Origin: Beroe ovata
Lineage: Eukaryota; Ctenophora; Nuda; Beroida; Beroidae
Direction: 5' to 3'
NCBI GenBank assembly: GCA_946803715.1
Contig: CAMPET010000097.1
Coordinates: 4,538-66,776 of the forward strand
Length of the DNA: 62,239 nucleotides
Shown here in pieces: positions 37,615 through 50,527 of the stretch (position 1 is its first letter; each line of letters starts with the position of its first letter). The notes under the pieces are model-generated. The model had not been told where the DNA came from, did no database searches, and saw only the letters and a program-made list of their open reading frames with translations. The position numbers and the translations under genes are program-made.

Positions 37615-39052
37615 TCAATTAAGGAAATTAAGTCTAACCTGTTTTTCGTCGGACACAATCGTGTACTTCCTCCCTCCTACCGAGTAGAAATTCTCCTCTA
37701 TCCCAATGTGTGACGTCACAGCTATCTGCCCGGGGAAGAGAACAGAGAGAGATTCCTTGTTGAATGAGGAAATGGTGGACGTTAGCGTTGACACCACCAC
37801 CCTTACTCGTGATGGGATGTGACGGAGAGAGAACTTGAGGATGGATATGGTCTGGTAGAGGTCGGGTAGATCGGTAAAGTAGGCGGACAGGTCGTCTATT
37901 ATCAGGAGGGAGGGTGGAGAGGGATCAGGGAGTTCCTTTATGATGAGGTGCAGGAGTTCCTTCCTGAGGGAACGAAAAGTTGTGTGGAATATTGAACACA
38001 GTCAGCAGAGGTGCTGCCGAGGTAACTGTCAGAACTGGATGTCAGGTTTCTGATGATAGAGTGGTTAAAAGAGGACGGCTATAGTCGAGGAGATCGGCGT
38101 CAATGAAAGTGGCGTCGAGGAGACGGAGTGTCAGAAGGAAAAGTGCTGTCAAAGGATCTGCACTGGTGTCAAGGAATGTGGTGTCATGAGGTAAGTGCTG
38201 TCAAGCGAACTGGTGTCAAGACAAGTGGAGTCTAGAGATAATGTGCTGTCAAGAAAAGTGGTGCCAGGACGAAAATGCTCCAATAAAATTGATATCAAGA
38301 AAAGTAATGTCGAGAGATAAGTTGCTGTCAAAACAGTGATTGTAGAAGAAGTGCTTTTTACAACGTGAATTCCGTCTCCCAAATTTCTCACTTGTTAGCC
38401 GGATATCTGAAGGTCAGCCCCTGCTGTAACTTGGCATTTTCATCCAGAACTCCGGCAGTGTGTGCAGGAACACGTGACATGGGAACAGGGCATACAAACC
38501 ATACTCTCTCCACTCGACCTGATAGTAGCTCCTGAGGTGGGTGGTGAGGGTGAGTATAATATGGAGTTAAGTTATTAGTATGAGGTGAGGAGCTGAGAGA
38601 TGAAGTGAGGTGAAGTGAGGTAAGGACTGAGGAGGTGAGGTGAGGAGGTGAGGAGAGGAGCTGAGGAGAGGAGCTGAGTTGAGGGTGAGGAAGTGAGGAA
38701 GTGAGGAGGTGAGGTGAGGCCTGAGGAGGTGAGGCGAGATGTGGGGTAAGGAGGTGAGGTGAGGAGGTGAGGTGAGGGTGAGGAAGTGAGGTGAGGAGGT
38801 GAGATGAGGAGGTGAGGTGAGGAGGTAAGGAGATGATGTGAGGAGGTAAGGAGATGATGTGAGGAGGTAAGGCGAGGTGGGGTGAGGATACTCATCACGA
38901 GAGTGAGAAGCTAGTTCCCATGACCGTGTTAAGCGGACACTAGGGAAACACGTCTATTTGGTCACCTGGACAGCGTAATCGAAGAGGAGTGAAGTCTTCC
39001 CGCAAAGTGGTGGTCCATGGAGTAGGGTGAGATCATGCTCTACCTCAACCAT
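37615..39052 (-). CDS. SWSAP1: SWSAP1-like RecA-fold ATPase (Shu complex)
   Basis: Exons 39052-38966, 38531-38392 and 37963 to the read-through stop at 37615, or a donor at 37639 leading to an unseen last exon. The frame is continuous. Features: Walker A GPPLCGKTSLLF at residues 13-24, VWFVCPVPMSRVP, the QGLTFRYPANKKELLHLI segment and Walker B SLLIIDDLSAYF, all in the order found in SWSAP1, which partners SWS1/ZSWIM7 to promote RAD51 filaments in homologous recombination. Length about 190 residues, slightly shorter than the vertebrate protein. The first intron contains a (GAGGTGAGG)n minisatellite. A second copy of exon 1 lies upstream at 40297-40211 because of the duplication at the N at 40064. 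Confidence 0.8.
38575..38890. repeat. GAGGTGAGG minisatellite in SWSAP1 intron 1
   Basis: About 310 bp of irregular GAGGTGAGGTGAGG/GAGGAGCTGAGG units. The Ser/His/Leu-rich minus-strand open frame here is only the repeat read through. The same repeat resumes at 40065-40125, immediately after the N at 40064. Confidence 0.9.
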
Positions 39053-39403
39053 GCTACTAAGAGGGTGGTTTAAGGTTTTGTGTAGTCCCAGTTTGTTTAG
39101 TGGGAATATTGGCAGACGCGTGCTCTCGCAAAACTATTCATATATTATCAGAAAGTGAAATACAAAAGCTGAATATTATCATGATTATTATTATGGTGAA
39201 GTGAGTTGGTAAATAATTATCAAAAACTCAATTAACAGTCAATAACCCAATTACAGAAACATAGTGAGCTAATTGATAGCTATCTATGAAAAATTATAAT
39301 CACGCTAGAGATTTCGTAATAAGAATAGCAAATTCAAGAAAACGATAGAATTTATGAATGAATAACGCTACAAAAGGATCACACCCAAGTCTATGCTCCA
39401 CAC

Positions 39404-39996
39404 TCACTCCTGTACCGATGATGGCGGGTTGATGGTGATGAGAAGGTCCTGTGGGCCCACACTCTCACCAGCACTCACCTCCACTCCCTGTACTATCCCC
39501 TTGATGGGGCTGCTCACCACCGTCTCCATCTTCATGGCAGAGAGGAGACAGAGCGGGTCCCCGGCGTTGACAGGCGACCCGACACTCACCCTGACCTCGA
39601 GAACTTTACCAGCCATTGGGGCACCAACCTGCAGGAGATGTGATCGCGGTAAGTGGACACGGAGCAGGGTGACGCCAAGCATCAGATATTTCATACGAGC
39701 ATAATTTGTTACAAATAAGTAGTTACGGATAGATTGAATAAGAATGTTCCCGTAGTAGGTGTAATCGGAAATCCGTTTCAGCACCCACCTGATTCTTCAG
39801 GCTGGGATCGGCCTTCGGTCGTGTTATCGTTGTGCTGGCTGTGCTCTGATTCTTGATCTGAATCTGCTTTGGTTCTCCGTTCAACTCAAAGAAAACATCC
39901 TGCATTCCTGTATTCGCATCTACCTCTCCCAGTGCTAGAGGTCTGATGTAGAACTTCCTGCCCTTGTCGTATCTGTACACATACTCCTCGCCCATC
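39404..39996 (-). pseudogene. duplicated last two exons of pyruvate carboxylase (copy 1)
   Basis: Segments 39996-39789 and 39628-39404 repeat the exons at 41241-41034 and 40873-40649 (offset 1245) with the same protein sequence, including the biotin site AMKMETVV. Differences fall in the introns or are almost all silent. Together with the N at 40064 this says the copy is the overlapping end of a neighbouring contig or the second haplotype, not a separate gene. It is equally possible that this copy is the one that belongs to the same haplotype as SWSAP1. Confidence 0.85.
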
Positions 39997-40064
39997 CTGG
40001 GGGAGTTATGGGAGTGAGACAGGGGGAGTTATGGGAGTGAAACAGGGGGAGTTATGGGAGTGAN

Positions 40065-41400
40065 TGTGAGGTGAGGAGGTGAGGTGAGGAGGTGAGGTGA
40101 GGTGAGGGAGTGAGGAGAATGAGGTGACGGAACTAATCACGAGAGTGAGAAGCTAGTTCCCATGACCGTGTGACTCGTGTAAAGCGGACTCTAGGGAAAC
40201 ATGTCTATTTGGTCACCTGGACAGCGTAATCGAAGAGGAGTGAAGTTTTCCCGCATAGTGGCGGTCCATGGAGTAGGGTTAAATCATGCTCTACCTCAAC
40301 CATGCTACTAAGAGGGTGGTTTAAGGTTTTGTGTAGTTAGTCCAAGTTTGTTTTATAGTGTGAATATTGGCAGACGCGTGCTCTCGTAAAAACTAATCAT
40401 GTAATCAGAAAGTGAAATACAAAAGCTACACATTAGGTATCATGAAGTGAGTTGGAAAATAATTATCAATAACTCAATCAACATTCAATAACTCCATTAC
40501 AGAAACATAGTGAACTAATTGATAGCTATCTATGAAAAAATATAATCACGTAGAGATTTCGTAATAAAAATAGCAACTTCAAGAAAACGATAGAATTTAT
40601 GAATGAATGATGCTACAAAAGGATCACACCCAAGTCTATGCTCCACACTCACTCCTGTAGCGATGATGGCGGGTTTATGGTGATGAGAAGGTCCTGTGGG
40701 CCCACACTCTCACCAGCGCTCACCTCCACTCCCTGTACTACCCCCTTGATGGGGCTGCTCACCACCGTCTCCATCTTCATGGCAGAGAGGAGACAGAGTG
40801 GGTCCCCGGCGTTAACAGGCGACCCGACACTCACCCTCACCTCGAGAACTTTACCAGCCATTGGGGCGCCAACCTGCAGGAGATGCGACCGCGGTAATTG
40901 GACACGGAGCATGGTGACGCCGCGCATCAGATGTTTCATACGAGTATAAATTGTTGCAAATAAGTAGTTACGGATAGATTGAATAAGCATGTCTCCGTAG
41001 TAGGTGTAATCAGAAATCCGTTTCAGCACCCACCTGATTCTTCAGGCTGGGATCGGCCTTCGGTCGTGTTATTGTTGTGCTGGCTGTGCTCTGATTCTTG
41101 ATCTGAATCTGCTTTGGTTCTCCGTTTAACTCAAAGAATACATCCTGCATTCCTGTATTCGCATCTACCTCTCCCAGTGCTAGGGGTCTGATGTAGAACT
41201 TCCTGCCCTTGTCGTATCTGTACACGTACTCCTCGCCCATCCTGGGGGAGTTATGGGAGTGAGACAGGGGAGTTATGGGTGTGAGAGACAGGGGGAGTTA
41301 TAGCAGTGAGACAGGGGGAGTTATGGGAGNGTGAGACAGGGGGAGTTATGGGAGTGTGACAGTGGGAGTTATGGGAGTGAGACAGGGGGAGTTTATTATT
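40065..41400. repeat. copy 2 of the PC/SWSAP1 duplication, with a GGGAGTTATGGGAGTGAGACA minisatellite
   Basis: 40136-41280 repeats 38894-40040 with a few percent difference and small indels (offset 1242 to 1245). The PC intron 20 minisatellite (GGGGGAGTTATGGGAGTGA units) is present at 40005-40063 and 41250-41395 and contains the Ns at 40064 and 41330. Confidence 0.85.
40211..40297 (-). pseudogene. duplicated SWSAP1 exon 1 (copy 2)
   Basis: Encodes the same 29 residues, MVEVEHDLTLLHGPPLCGK and onward, as 39052-38966; base changes seen (CTC/TTA Leu, CCA/CCG Pro, CTT/CTA Leu, AAG/AAA Lys) are all silent. It is followed on the minus strand by GAGGTGAGG repeats and then the N, so the remaining exons are missing from this copy. 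Confidence 0.85.
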
Positions 41401-44400
41401 CGAGAAGGTGGTACCGGTAGAAAAATACTCACTCTTCACCACAAATTCCTATTGCATACCCCTAAATCGATAAGATGGACGGGAAAATGGAAGTTGGGAC
41501 TTACTTGAGTGGTTGGAACATCATTTCTGTCTTCAATTTCGAGAGATCCCCGAACTTGTTGCAGTGCGTGGCGAACTCGTCAAAAACGTCAGGATACATC
41601 GCATAGCTCATGACATCCCTGAAGTTCAATTTGTAATGGACCTCGGCGACTTCTTCATTCATGATCAAGGGTGAAGGGGGTATAGTTTATTTTGCTGAAT
41701 GAAGATGAATCATGAACCTGTCAGATATCCAATCTCCATGTCGCTGCTTGAGTACCGCTTTCATTTCCCCAAAGTTAAGAGGTTCCATGGTGGCCCCGGG
41801 TCGTCCTGAGAGTGTTGAATATCTGAACATCATCTACTCATCTAGGACACCGAGCCCAGTCACTGTGCAAGCACTGTGTAAAACATACATAGAACTCACC
41901 CTGCACTACAGGTGCTCCCCTGAGAGCCTGGGATCTGAAAGGCTCTGGGAAACCCCCGTGTGGTTCACCCAGGTATCCCTGTAGGAACTCCTTGACACTG
42001 TTAGGGAAATTGAGAGTTCCTGCCTGAGCAATCACATCCTCACCGGTCAAACCATTGGAAACCATCATCTGGGCAAGGTCGCCCACCACTTTGGATGAGG
42101 GTGTCACTTTCACCACGTCTCCAAACACCTGATTCGCCTCGGCGTACGCCTCCTTCACCCTCTCCCACTCCTTGCCGAGACCGAGAGAGTTCGCTTGGAA
42201 GAGCATGTTGGTGTACTGACCGCCAGGAATCTCGTGACGGTACACCTCGGTACTGGTTGCCTGGGTACCGGGATCAAAACACCGGTACATTCGCCGCACC
42301 TGCTCCCAGTAGTTGTTTATCTGGAACAGCCGGTCCTGGTCGAAGTGGTCTGATGTGGGGAGGGAGTTGAGAACTGCTCCCAGAGCAGGCTGGGATGTCA
42401 CACCACTGAATGCATCCATTGCAACGTCAACAATGTCAGCCCCGGATTCGTAACATGCCAGCATGCTCGCCACTCCTGTACCTGGACATTGAGTGTTGAG
42501 TGGGGGTGATATTGTGTGTGGAGGTGAGATGATCTGCCCTCACTGTAACATACCTGCAGTATCGTGTGTGTGAACGTGAATAGGAACAGTGGGAAATCTC
42601 TCCCTCATTGCCCCAACCAGTATCCTTGCAGCCCGGGGTTTCAACAGCCCTGCCATATCCTTGATACACAGAATGTGAGCCCCTGCGTCCACAAACTTCT
42701 GGCAAATGTCCAGATAATACTCCAGGTTGTATTTCCCGCCCCCGTCACGCCGCGACAGATCGCCAGTGTAACACACCGCTGCCTCCGCCACACCGCCAGC
42801 CTGGCGAACAGCATCTATGCCGAGTAACATGTTGTCCACGTAGTTCAGAGAGTCAAACACGCGGAAAATGTCGATTCCCGCGTCAGCAGCGTGCCGGACA
42901 AACTCGTACACTGCGTTGTCAGGGTAACTGGTGTATCCGACTGCGTTAGCGCCGCGGAGCAACATTTGGAAGGGAATGTTCGGTACCAACTCCCTCAGGA
43001 GTTCCAGTCTGGGGATGAGGTTGTGTCATTCAGCACTGTCCAGTTGCCACATTCCACAATTCTTACCAGATGCACACATATTGCGATAACTGCACAGCAC
43101 TCGATGAGGCTAGCAGTATTCAAATACCCGCTAATTCATTTTGGGCTCGATGCCTCCGTAGCTCAGTGGTTAGAGCACTGGTCTTGTAAACCAGGGGTCA
43201 CGAGTTCAATTCTCGTCGGGGGCTTGGCGATATTATTTTGATTTCCATTACTGGTATATGAGAACCATACAAAAAAGCCCGACACCTTATCAATGAAAGC
43301 TAATCAACCTGTAAAAGTATAAATCATAGGTCTGGTTACTGCTAACTTAACACTGGCAATATTACGTACCGTCTCCAAGGACACTCATGGAGGAAGCGGA
43401 GAGCCACGTCAAAGGTAGCTCCACCCCACATCTCCAAGGAGAAGAGATTGGACATGTGGTGAGCAGTCATGGGGGCTGCCTGTGGGATGAATGAGGCATA
43501 AATCGGCTGGTATAAGTATAAAACTGGGGAGAAGAATATGCGAGGGGATCGACCAAATTAAAGGATGAACAGACCCCAGATCACGTGTAGAAGCAAATCC
43601 CGCTCGGAAGCTTTATTCCAACACATCGCCATATTATGTTACCTGTACGAGATCCATAGTTCTCATCCTAGTCATGAGGAGACTCTGGTGGGCGTCTCTC
43701 CAGGTGGTATCGGTCAGCAGTAGACCACTATGGGCACGAACAGCTGCGGCCAGACCTTCAGGACCGTCTCTATCCATGATCTGAGAGAGAGGAGACTGTA
43801 TCATCCCCGTATCATCAGAGATGACACACACGATTCAAAGTCTGTGTTCATGATGCACCTTGCTAGTTTCAGGCAATTATTTTTCAGACGATTGTTTGGA
43901 AAGAAACATCTAGCGAAGTTCAGGTGCTACTGCTAGTGTACCTGTTTGAAACCAGCTGGTGGAGCACCAGTCACATCAGGTAAGGGAGAAGGTGGTGGAC
44001 CAGGGGTACCTTGGAGTCCGGCGATGTCTGTACCATTAACCAGGACCTCGGCCAGGTATGTTAGTACCTGTTTTGGGACTATGGGGAGATGTGGTTCGAA
44101 AATGCCCCAAAATGAGGGCTGCAGGCTTTAGCATGGATGTCAAGTTTTGTCGTATGGGAGCAGAAAAATTATAGTTATATGCGGTATTGAACAACCGACC
44201 TTCAAAGCTTTGGAATCATCTTGGTACTTGGCGAGCAGTGAGGAGGCCTCTTTATCAATAAAAGTGGTGTCAACTGAAATTTGATGTTCGATTACACGGG
44301 GTACCAAACACCACCACACGGGGTACAAGAGAAGGGTGCAAATGAGTGAAAATACCACCGCATTCCTCTCTTACCCCCATGTAAGGATATACTAACCATT

Positions 44401-47400
44401 CCCGCGAATAAAATCCTCGTGCGCCATTACTCGCTGTAGGAAAGGAATGTTGGTCTTCACTCCCCGTATTCTAAACTCTGACAGCGCGCAAAGCATCTTC
44501 CTAACAGCTCCTAAACAATGATACAGTAAGAATCACTCTGACAAAACAGTTCACTTTCCCTAATATGATATGAAGAGAAGTGAACAAAATTTTCACGGAT
44601 TGTAGAATAGACGAGAGAAATCTGAGTATCGGTCAGAGAGAGCTTCTCGACATGTGGAATAATCGCACGATAAAACTTACTATGAAACGTAGCTGAACGA
44701 GTTGTACACTTCACTAGCAGTGAATCAAAGTATGGCGTGATAACCGACCCACTGAAACCAGCACCACCGTCCAGTCTAACTCCATAGCCACCGGGTGACC
44801 TGCAGGTGTCACGCATGATAATTCACTCATGCATATCACTCACGCGTGATTACTGTTGGTCACGTGCTATATGTCACCATGGTTACCTGTATGTAATAAT
44901 TCTCCCGTTGCCTGGCGCGAACCCATTCTCAGGATCTTCAGTCGTGATTCGGCACTGGATAGCGGACCCGATACAACCGATATTGTCCTGAAATACAACT
45001 CATATATTCCATCACGCTTCAATGATCAAGTTGATCATTCCAAGTTGATCATTCCAAGTTGATCATTCCAAGTTGATCATTTCAATTAGCAACTCTTGTA
45101 TGCGGTTGTTGATCAGATCAACAATCGCATACAAGAGTTGCTTATTGGAATCAATGCAAGTGTCAAAACTCATCCACAGTCCACACCAGCTATGACTATG
45201 ACCTGTTGCAGTCCGAGCTCCTCGAGAGACGCACCCATGGCAATCTCAATCTGTGACGCCACTAGATCCACACCCGTCACCTCCTCTGTCACTGTGTGCT
45301 CCACCTATATCATAACAACGTCAGACATGTGTCTGATAGCTGTGGACAGCGGGTTACAAATACACATGGGGACACACACACACACACACANNNNNNNNNN
45401 NNNNNNNNNNNNNNNNNNNNNNNNNNNNNNNNNNNNNNNNNNNNNNNNNNNNNNNNNNNNNNNNNNNNNNNNNNNNNNNNNNNNNNNNNNNNNNNNNNNN
45501 NNNNNNNNNNNNNNNNNNNNNNNNNNNNNNNNNNNNNNNNNNNNNNNNNNNNNNNNNNNNNNNNNNNNNNNNNNNNNNNNNNNNNNNNNNNNNNNNNNNN
45601 NNNNNNNNNNNNNNNNNNNNNNNNNNNNNNNNNNNNNNNNNNNNNNNNNNNNNNNNNNNNNNNNNNNCACACACACACACACACACACATAAGTACGGGA
45701 TCGTATTGTACCTGTATTCTAGGGTTGACCTCCATAAAGTAGTGCTTGCCCTGGGCATCCACAAGGAACTCTACAGTACCCGCGTTAACGTAACCAATGT
45801 ACTTTGCTAACTTCACAGAATCCGCGAGAAGAGCCGACCTCACAATTGGGTCTGGGGGGAAATGTGTTGAACAGCGAGCGAACACTATATGTAACAAGGA
45901 GAATCGAACACGACATTTTGTCAGAACTGAATGAATGCATCCACGCAGAGCTGTACTGAATAGTATTGTGATGGATATCTGCCAAGGGAAACGTACCTAG
46001 ATTGACGGCAGGAGCAATCTCAACAACTTTCTGATGTCGTCGCTGTACCGAACAGTCTCTCTCATACAAGTGTACGACATTGCCGTACTTATCACCTGTT
46101 ATAGTAGTAGGGACTGATGTTTCGATGATAAAACAATAGGAAGCTTTTGCTATTCGCGGTATGATGATGATGAATTCATAGAAACAGTTCACAGAAACAA
46201 CTGTCGATAAATTACGGGGTGGTGTCCAGCAAAGTGGTCAAAATGACCTCCAAAAATATAAAAGGCCTGAAAACAAAAAAGTAAAACCAAAAAGCAAGTA
46301 TCCAGCATTCCAGCCTACTGGTCAACCAGTGTAAGGCTGGATACAGCACACTGGTCAACCAGTGTAAGGCTGGATACAGCACACTGGACAACTAGGGTAA
46401 GGCTGGATAAAGCCCACAGTCAACTCACCTAGTATCTGAACCTCTATGTGTCGGGGTGTATCGAGGAATTTCTCAATGAACATCTCCCCGTTTCCGAAGG
46501 CCTGTTCCGCCTCCCTGACACACGCCTGATAGCTCTCTTTGAGGTCCCGCATGTCCCGCACCACCCGCATCCCCCTCCCCCCACCTCCGTGTACAGCTTT
46601 CAACATGACGGGGAGGCCGAATCTCTGGGCGAAGTCGCGGGCCCCGGCAAGGTCAACTGTCGAGTCGGATCTGCAGGGGGTAGTTATACTTGTGATTGAG
46701 ACAGCAGTTTAGCTAAAGAGGTCTCAGGGGGTCAAGGGATTCATGGGTTCTTGTTGTCATTGAGTAAGCGGGCGAGTTTATAAGTCAGTTAGTTAATGAG
46801 TGAGTGATTAACTGAGTGAATCTCCTCACTCACCCTGGTATGACCGGGAGTCCAGCAGCAATTGCCGTATCTCTCGCCATGGTCTTGTCCCCCAGTCCCT
46901 GAACTACAACAGATGGAGGTCCGACAAAGTGGAGGCCTGCCTCCTCCACCTTCCTGATGAACTCTGCGTTCTCGGATAGGAAACCGTAACCTGCAGACAG
47001 CGGAGAGAGAATCATATTCCGGAACATTCGATTGCTTTGTTCAATATCGATCCGTCGCATCATACCAAATCTGCTGATTCAATCTCTTCCGACTCAGTGA
47101 ACATTATAATGTGAATAATTCCTAGGATCAGTGAACACGTGATTCCTAAACCCCGTGACATAATAAATACCCGGATGTATAGCTTCAGCCCCCGACTTTA
47201 GTGCTATATCAATGATAGCGTCCTGGTCCAAGTACGCTCTTACAGGGCTGTTACTGTGTCCCTTTATCTCGTAGCTCTCTGATGCCTGCAGCATGCCGCG
47301 GTGAGTATAATGTGCAACAATATTTTCTCCTAGCACAGACGAGATAAAGGACTCGCTAATTCCTCGTTTCCACACCCCCGTCATCCCCTATCACACAACA

Positions 47401-48113
47401 GAAGATGGGGGGTAGGAGGAGGGATACTCTCCTCACCTCGAGTTCGCCCCTCAATATCTTCACATTCTAATTCTATATCACAACTTCCCCCTCTCTCTCT
47501 CTCACCTTGCCTCGGTGCATGCTGAATCTATCCTCGGTGCCGTATATAGCCACGCTGTTAATGGACAGTTCGTGTGCTGCCCGTATCACCCTGAACAGAG
47601 CTGGTAAGTGGCTATACCTACATCGGTGAAAACCGATATTCCAACCGTGAGAATCAATCATATTCACTGCCGATCATTTCAATCATATTCACTGTCGACC
47701 TGGGACAACCAGCGATAACCACTAATAAACATCTTTATTTCTCCGAGACAAATATTAGCAATGTGCATCGGCTCGGGTGGTACCTACATACCTGATAGCA
47801 ATTTCACTTCTATTCGCTACGAGCAGTTTTGAGATGGGTCTATGTTTCCAAACCTTCTTAAGACCCTGGAATAGATATCATAGCATGAAACAAGACGTGT
47901 TATCGGGAGTAACATATGCTGTTCAGACACAGATCATTTAAAGAGACACCAGCACTGGACTAATACCTCGATTTTAGCGATATCTCGAGGAGTGATGGGT
48001 CCCACTGCACTCAATTGCCTGCTCCCTGTACCCACACCCATTCTGAGACAGACAGGAAACTGTCTGTCAAGCTGCTGTCTATGTGACAGGATAGATCTCC
48101 TACACCGTAACAT
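40649..48113 (-). CDS. PC: pyruvate carboxylase, mitochondrial (22 exons)
   Basis: Exons run 48113-47967, 47865-47792, 47590-47506, 47285-47171, 46990-46834, 46670-46429, 46095-45997, 45851-45712, 45304-45203, 44987-44887, 44799-44681, 44510-44397, 44273-44200, 44067-43942, 43780-43643, 43479-43370, 43008-42554, 42481-41900, 41805-41718, 41618-41505, 41241-41034, 40873-40649; phases all agree and give 1204 residues against about 1180 in vertebrates. An Arg-rich presequence opens the protein. Biotin carboxylase: [51 protein letters not shown]. Carboxyltransferase: [51 protein letters not shown]. Biotin carrier: SAMKMETVV. It makes oxaloacetate from pyruvate, feeding gluconeogenesis and the TCA cycle. 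A 277-base N gap and a tRNA gene lie in introns. Confidence 0.97.
43152..43224 (+). tRNA. tRNA-Thr (anticodon TGT)
   Basis: A 73-base cloverleaf: acceptor GCCTCCG pairs with CGGGGGC, D-arm TAGCTCAGTGGTTAGAGCA (A box), anticodon stem CTGGT/ACCAG with loop CTTGTAA giving anticodon TGT, and T-arm with AGTTCAATTCT (B box). There is no intron and CCA is not encoded, as in eukaryotes. It lies on the plus strand inside the pyruvate carboxylase intron between the exons ending at 43370 and starting at 43008, antisense to that gene. A T-run terminator near 43231-43240 is weak (TATTATTTTGATTT). Confidence 0.93.
45021..45145. repeat. 15-bp tandem repeat plus 27-bp-arm inverted repeat in a PC intron
   Basis: AAGTTGATCATTCC is repeated about four times at 45021-45080. 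Directly after it AGCAACTCTTGTATGCG and its complement CGCATACAAGAGTTGCT enclose GTTGTTGATC/AGATCAACAA, a near-perfect hairpin at about 45087-45142. Confidence 0.85.
45391..45667. other. 277-base assembly gap inside a (CA)n microsatellite
   Basis: Run of N flanked on both sides by (CA)n, within a pyruvate carboxylase intron. No coding exon is missing: the exons on either side join in phase. Confidence 0.97.
46300..46420. repeat. 36-bp tandem repeat, three units, in a PC intron
   Basis: Units of the form CACTGGTCAACCAGTGTAAG followed by GCTGGATACAGCA; each unit is itself partly self-complementary (CACTGGTcaACCAGTG). Confidence 0.8.
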
Positions 48114-50527
48114 GGCCGACTGACTGAACTTCTACTTCTCTTGTAGTGGATCTGCTATTGAGGCAAGGGTAGAATTCAGCTGATGTAATCAGTCACTCTG
48201 AAGTGAAAATAAGATAGGTCACTATAAACAGTGTGGTGCAGTGCAGTGTTATCATATCCTCAAGGAGGGATGTTCATTCAATGGAAATGAAAAACGAGAA
48301 AATGGTCGTTGCAGTCATGCAATATACATGAAATATCAAGTATGACGGGAAGTAATACATCCCGTAGGTACATAGTGCATCAATTACAAATTTGTAGATT
48401 CGATTACGCGATATTTCCGGCTCATGCAACACCCTACAAATATGCTATCCTGCAAAACATTACCCATATTACCCTCGGCCAGTTGAAACCCATCAACTGC
48501 ATAGGAGGTGGCCCGAGTCAAACCAAACCAACACGCAAAGTGAAAATTCGGGTCGGCCTTTATAGTTTTGAGGTTAAATCTGGCACGTCATGAATGCTGA
48601 ATCTGCTGGTTTATGTCATTAACCGGTTGTTCCTCCAAATCATATGATCTTTTCCAACCATGTCTTATGTATATACGATCATATCTATCAATCAATGATC
48701 TAAATTTGTCATTTCCAGCTCAATGCAAGTATCTGCAGTACAATTTGTCCTTGATAGACAGAATGGAATTGGAAGCCACCTTTGTTAATTTTCACTAAGT
48801 CCGATATTTAACTCCAGAGTCATCTGCTGCTGAATTAGGAGAAGATGCTTCGTGACACGTGATTCACACTAATATTGTGATTTGTGACACCGTTGTACTG
48901 CCATAATAAGTGTCACATACGTCAACTCCACAACTTGTCAACCCACTATATTGACAAGTAAAGTCAACAGTGTCTCAACTCTTCAAGCGATCATCCCTTA
49001 ACTCTTATGGTAGGATCAAGACTAGCTATACGAATTACGATATAATGTACCGCGGATGCTAACTTTAAGACATCACACAAACTTGAATTTGAAAGAAAGG
49101 GGGTTTGGGTCATGACTGACGGATATAAGTCAATTGAGAATAGGAACTTTCACATTGCCCCCAATCCCCAGAAGAAGGACCAAAACAAAGTGTAGGGGCT
49201 AGTGGAGGATATTGCGATTTTATTGGATATGAAATCAGTGTCTACAACAGGCAATATAAATACCCAATCATATCTGATATCTGTTAACGCCAAATCCCTG
49301 ACACGACTCTATCCTTAACAGCACCCTATTTTTGACACCACTATATCCCTGGCACCACTTTATCCCTGACACCACCCTACTCCTGACATCATCCAATCCC
49401 AGTTAGTAGTACACACACACCGGTTGCTGTACTACCACCAGCTCCCTCATATGTAACCACTGGGACCTGCTCATATCATGTGGGTGTTGTCACACCTCAA
49501 AAAACACCCACATGAACTGCACATGGCTCGGCGAGTGTTACAATGAGGATAACGATACGATGGGAATACCTCACAAATTCAGGGAGGTGAAGTATCGAAG
49601 AGGAGACGATTATAAAAAAAATCCTAATCCTAATCCTAATCCTCTAGAGGATTAGGATGCTAAGTTCCTAGATTAACATTCCACATGGAATGAATGATGT
49701 TAATAATAATATTTTGAAGTGGAAGTTTCTTGTTTTGCTTCTTATTTGCTTGACAATCGGCTATAGGTATGCACAAATACGGAAATGAGGCAAAAGTGAG
49801 AAGGGAAGAAATGAAATACCTAAATCACGCGAAGGCCAACTACTATACATTTTGTGTATTAAACTGAACCGCTAAATCATTTGGGAACAATTAAAATAGT
49901 GATCCATGAAGCACTAGAACAAAATATAGTAATTGGATACGTCTATAGTGTTGGGATATCAACTCTTCTGCGGAAACAGGTAGAAACAAGTGATAGAGGG
50001 TACCATCTGAATCAACAAAACGGGTACGGGGTACTGTTGTTATTACAACGCTGTACTTGCCAATTAACAAGCACTAATTGGACAATGACATAATCGGTAC
50101 ACCCATGGAAAGATAACTTTACACACAAAATAATGACATCAGATTGATATAGCCAAACAAACTTAAGTGGCATTTGGAACTGGCGCATTTAATCGTACAG
50201 CTAGGTCGGCTAGTAATCAGGGAAGCTATGGTAATGAGATAAGAGTAGGTGACCAACTATGGATGGTGTAGACATGTCGCTTGTGTCTCCTTATCGAAAA
50301 AACAGGCTTATCACAAGTTTCCACGATGTACCTACAGTGTACACTGTACAATGTACTATGTACAACAGTACCCAATAGATCATGCTACTACACCACATCG
50401 ATTTATACCTACAAAGCTACAAAATGGTCTACATATTCAGTAGCCTGATGGAGACCAAAAATGAGAAAAAGGAGTACACTGACCTGGAATATGGTTGCTA
50501 AGTGATCAGCAAGCAGGAAGATGGTTG
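48114..50527. other. intergenic, no gene recognised
   Basis: 5' flank of pyruvate carboxylase and beyond. Small structures: a hairpin at about 49477-49515 (CATGTGGGTGTTGT/ACACCCACATG) and (TCCTAA)n followed by its complement at 49618-49658. Several unmatched open frames of 60-95 codons have no domain features. Confidence 0.5.

Noticed and set aside
38575-38898. 107-codon Ser/His/Leu-rich frame
   Set aside because: It is a translation of the GAGGTGAGG minisatellite.
49618-49658. Telomere-like (TCCTAA)n with its inverse
   Set aside because: There are only three to four units, the word is not TTAGGG in register, and it forms a small palindrome within single-copy DNA.
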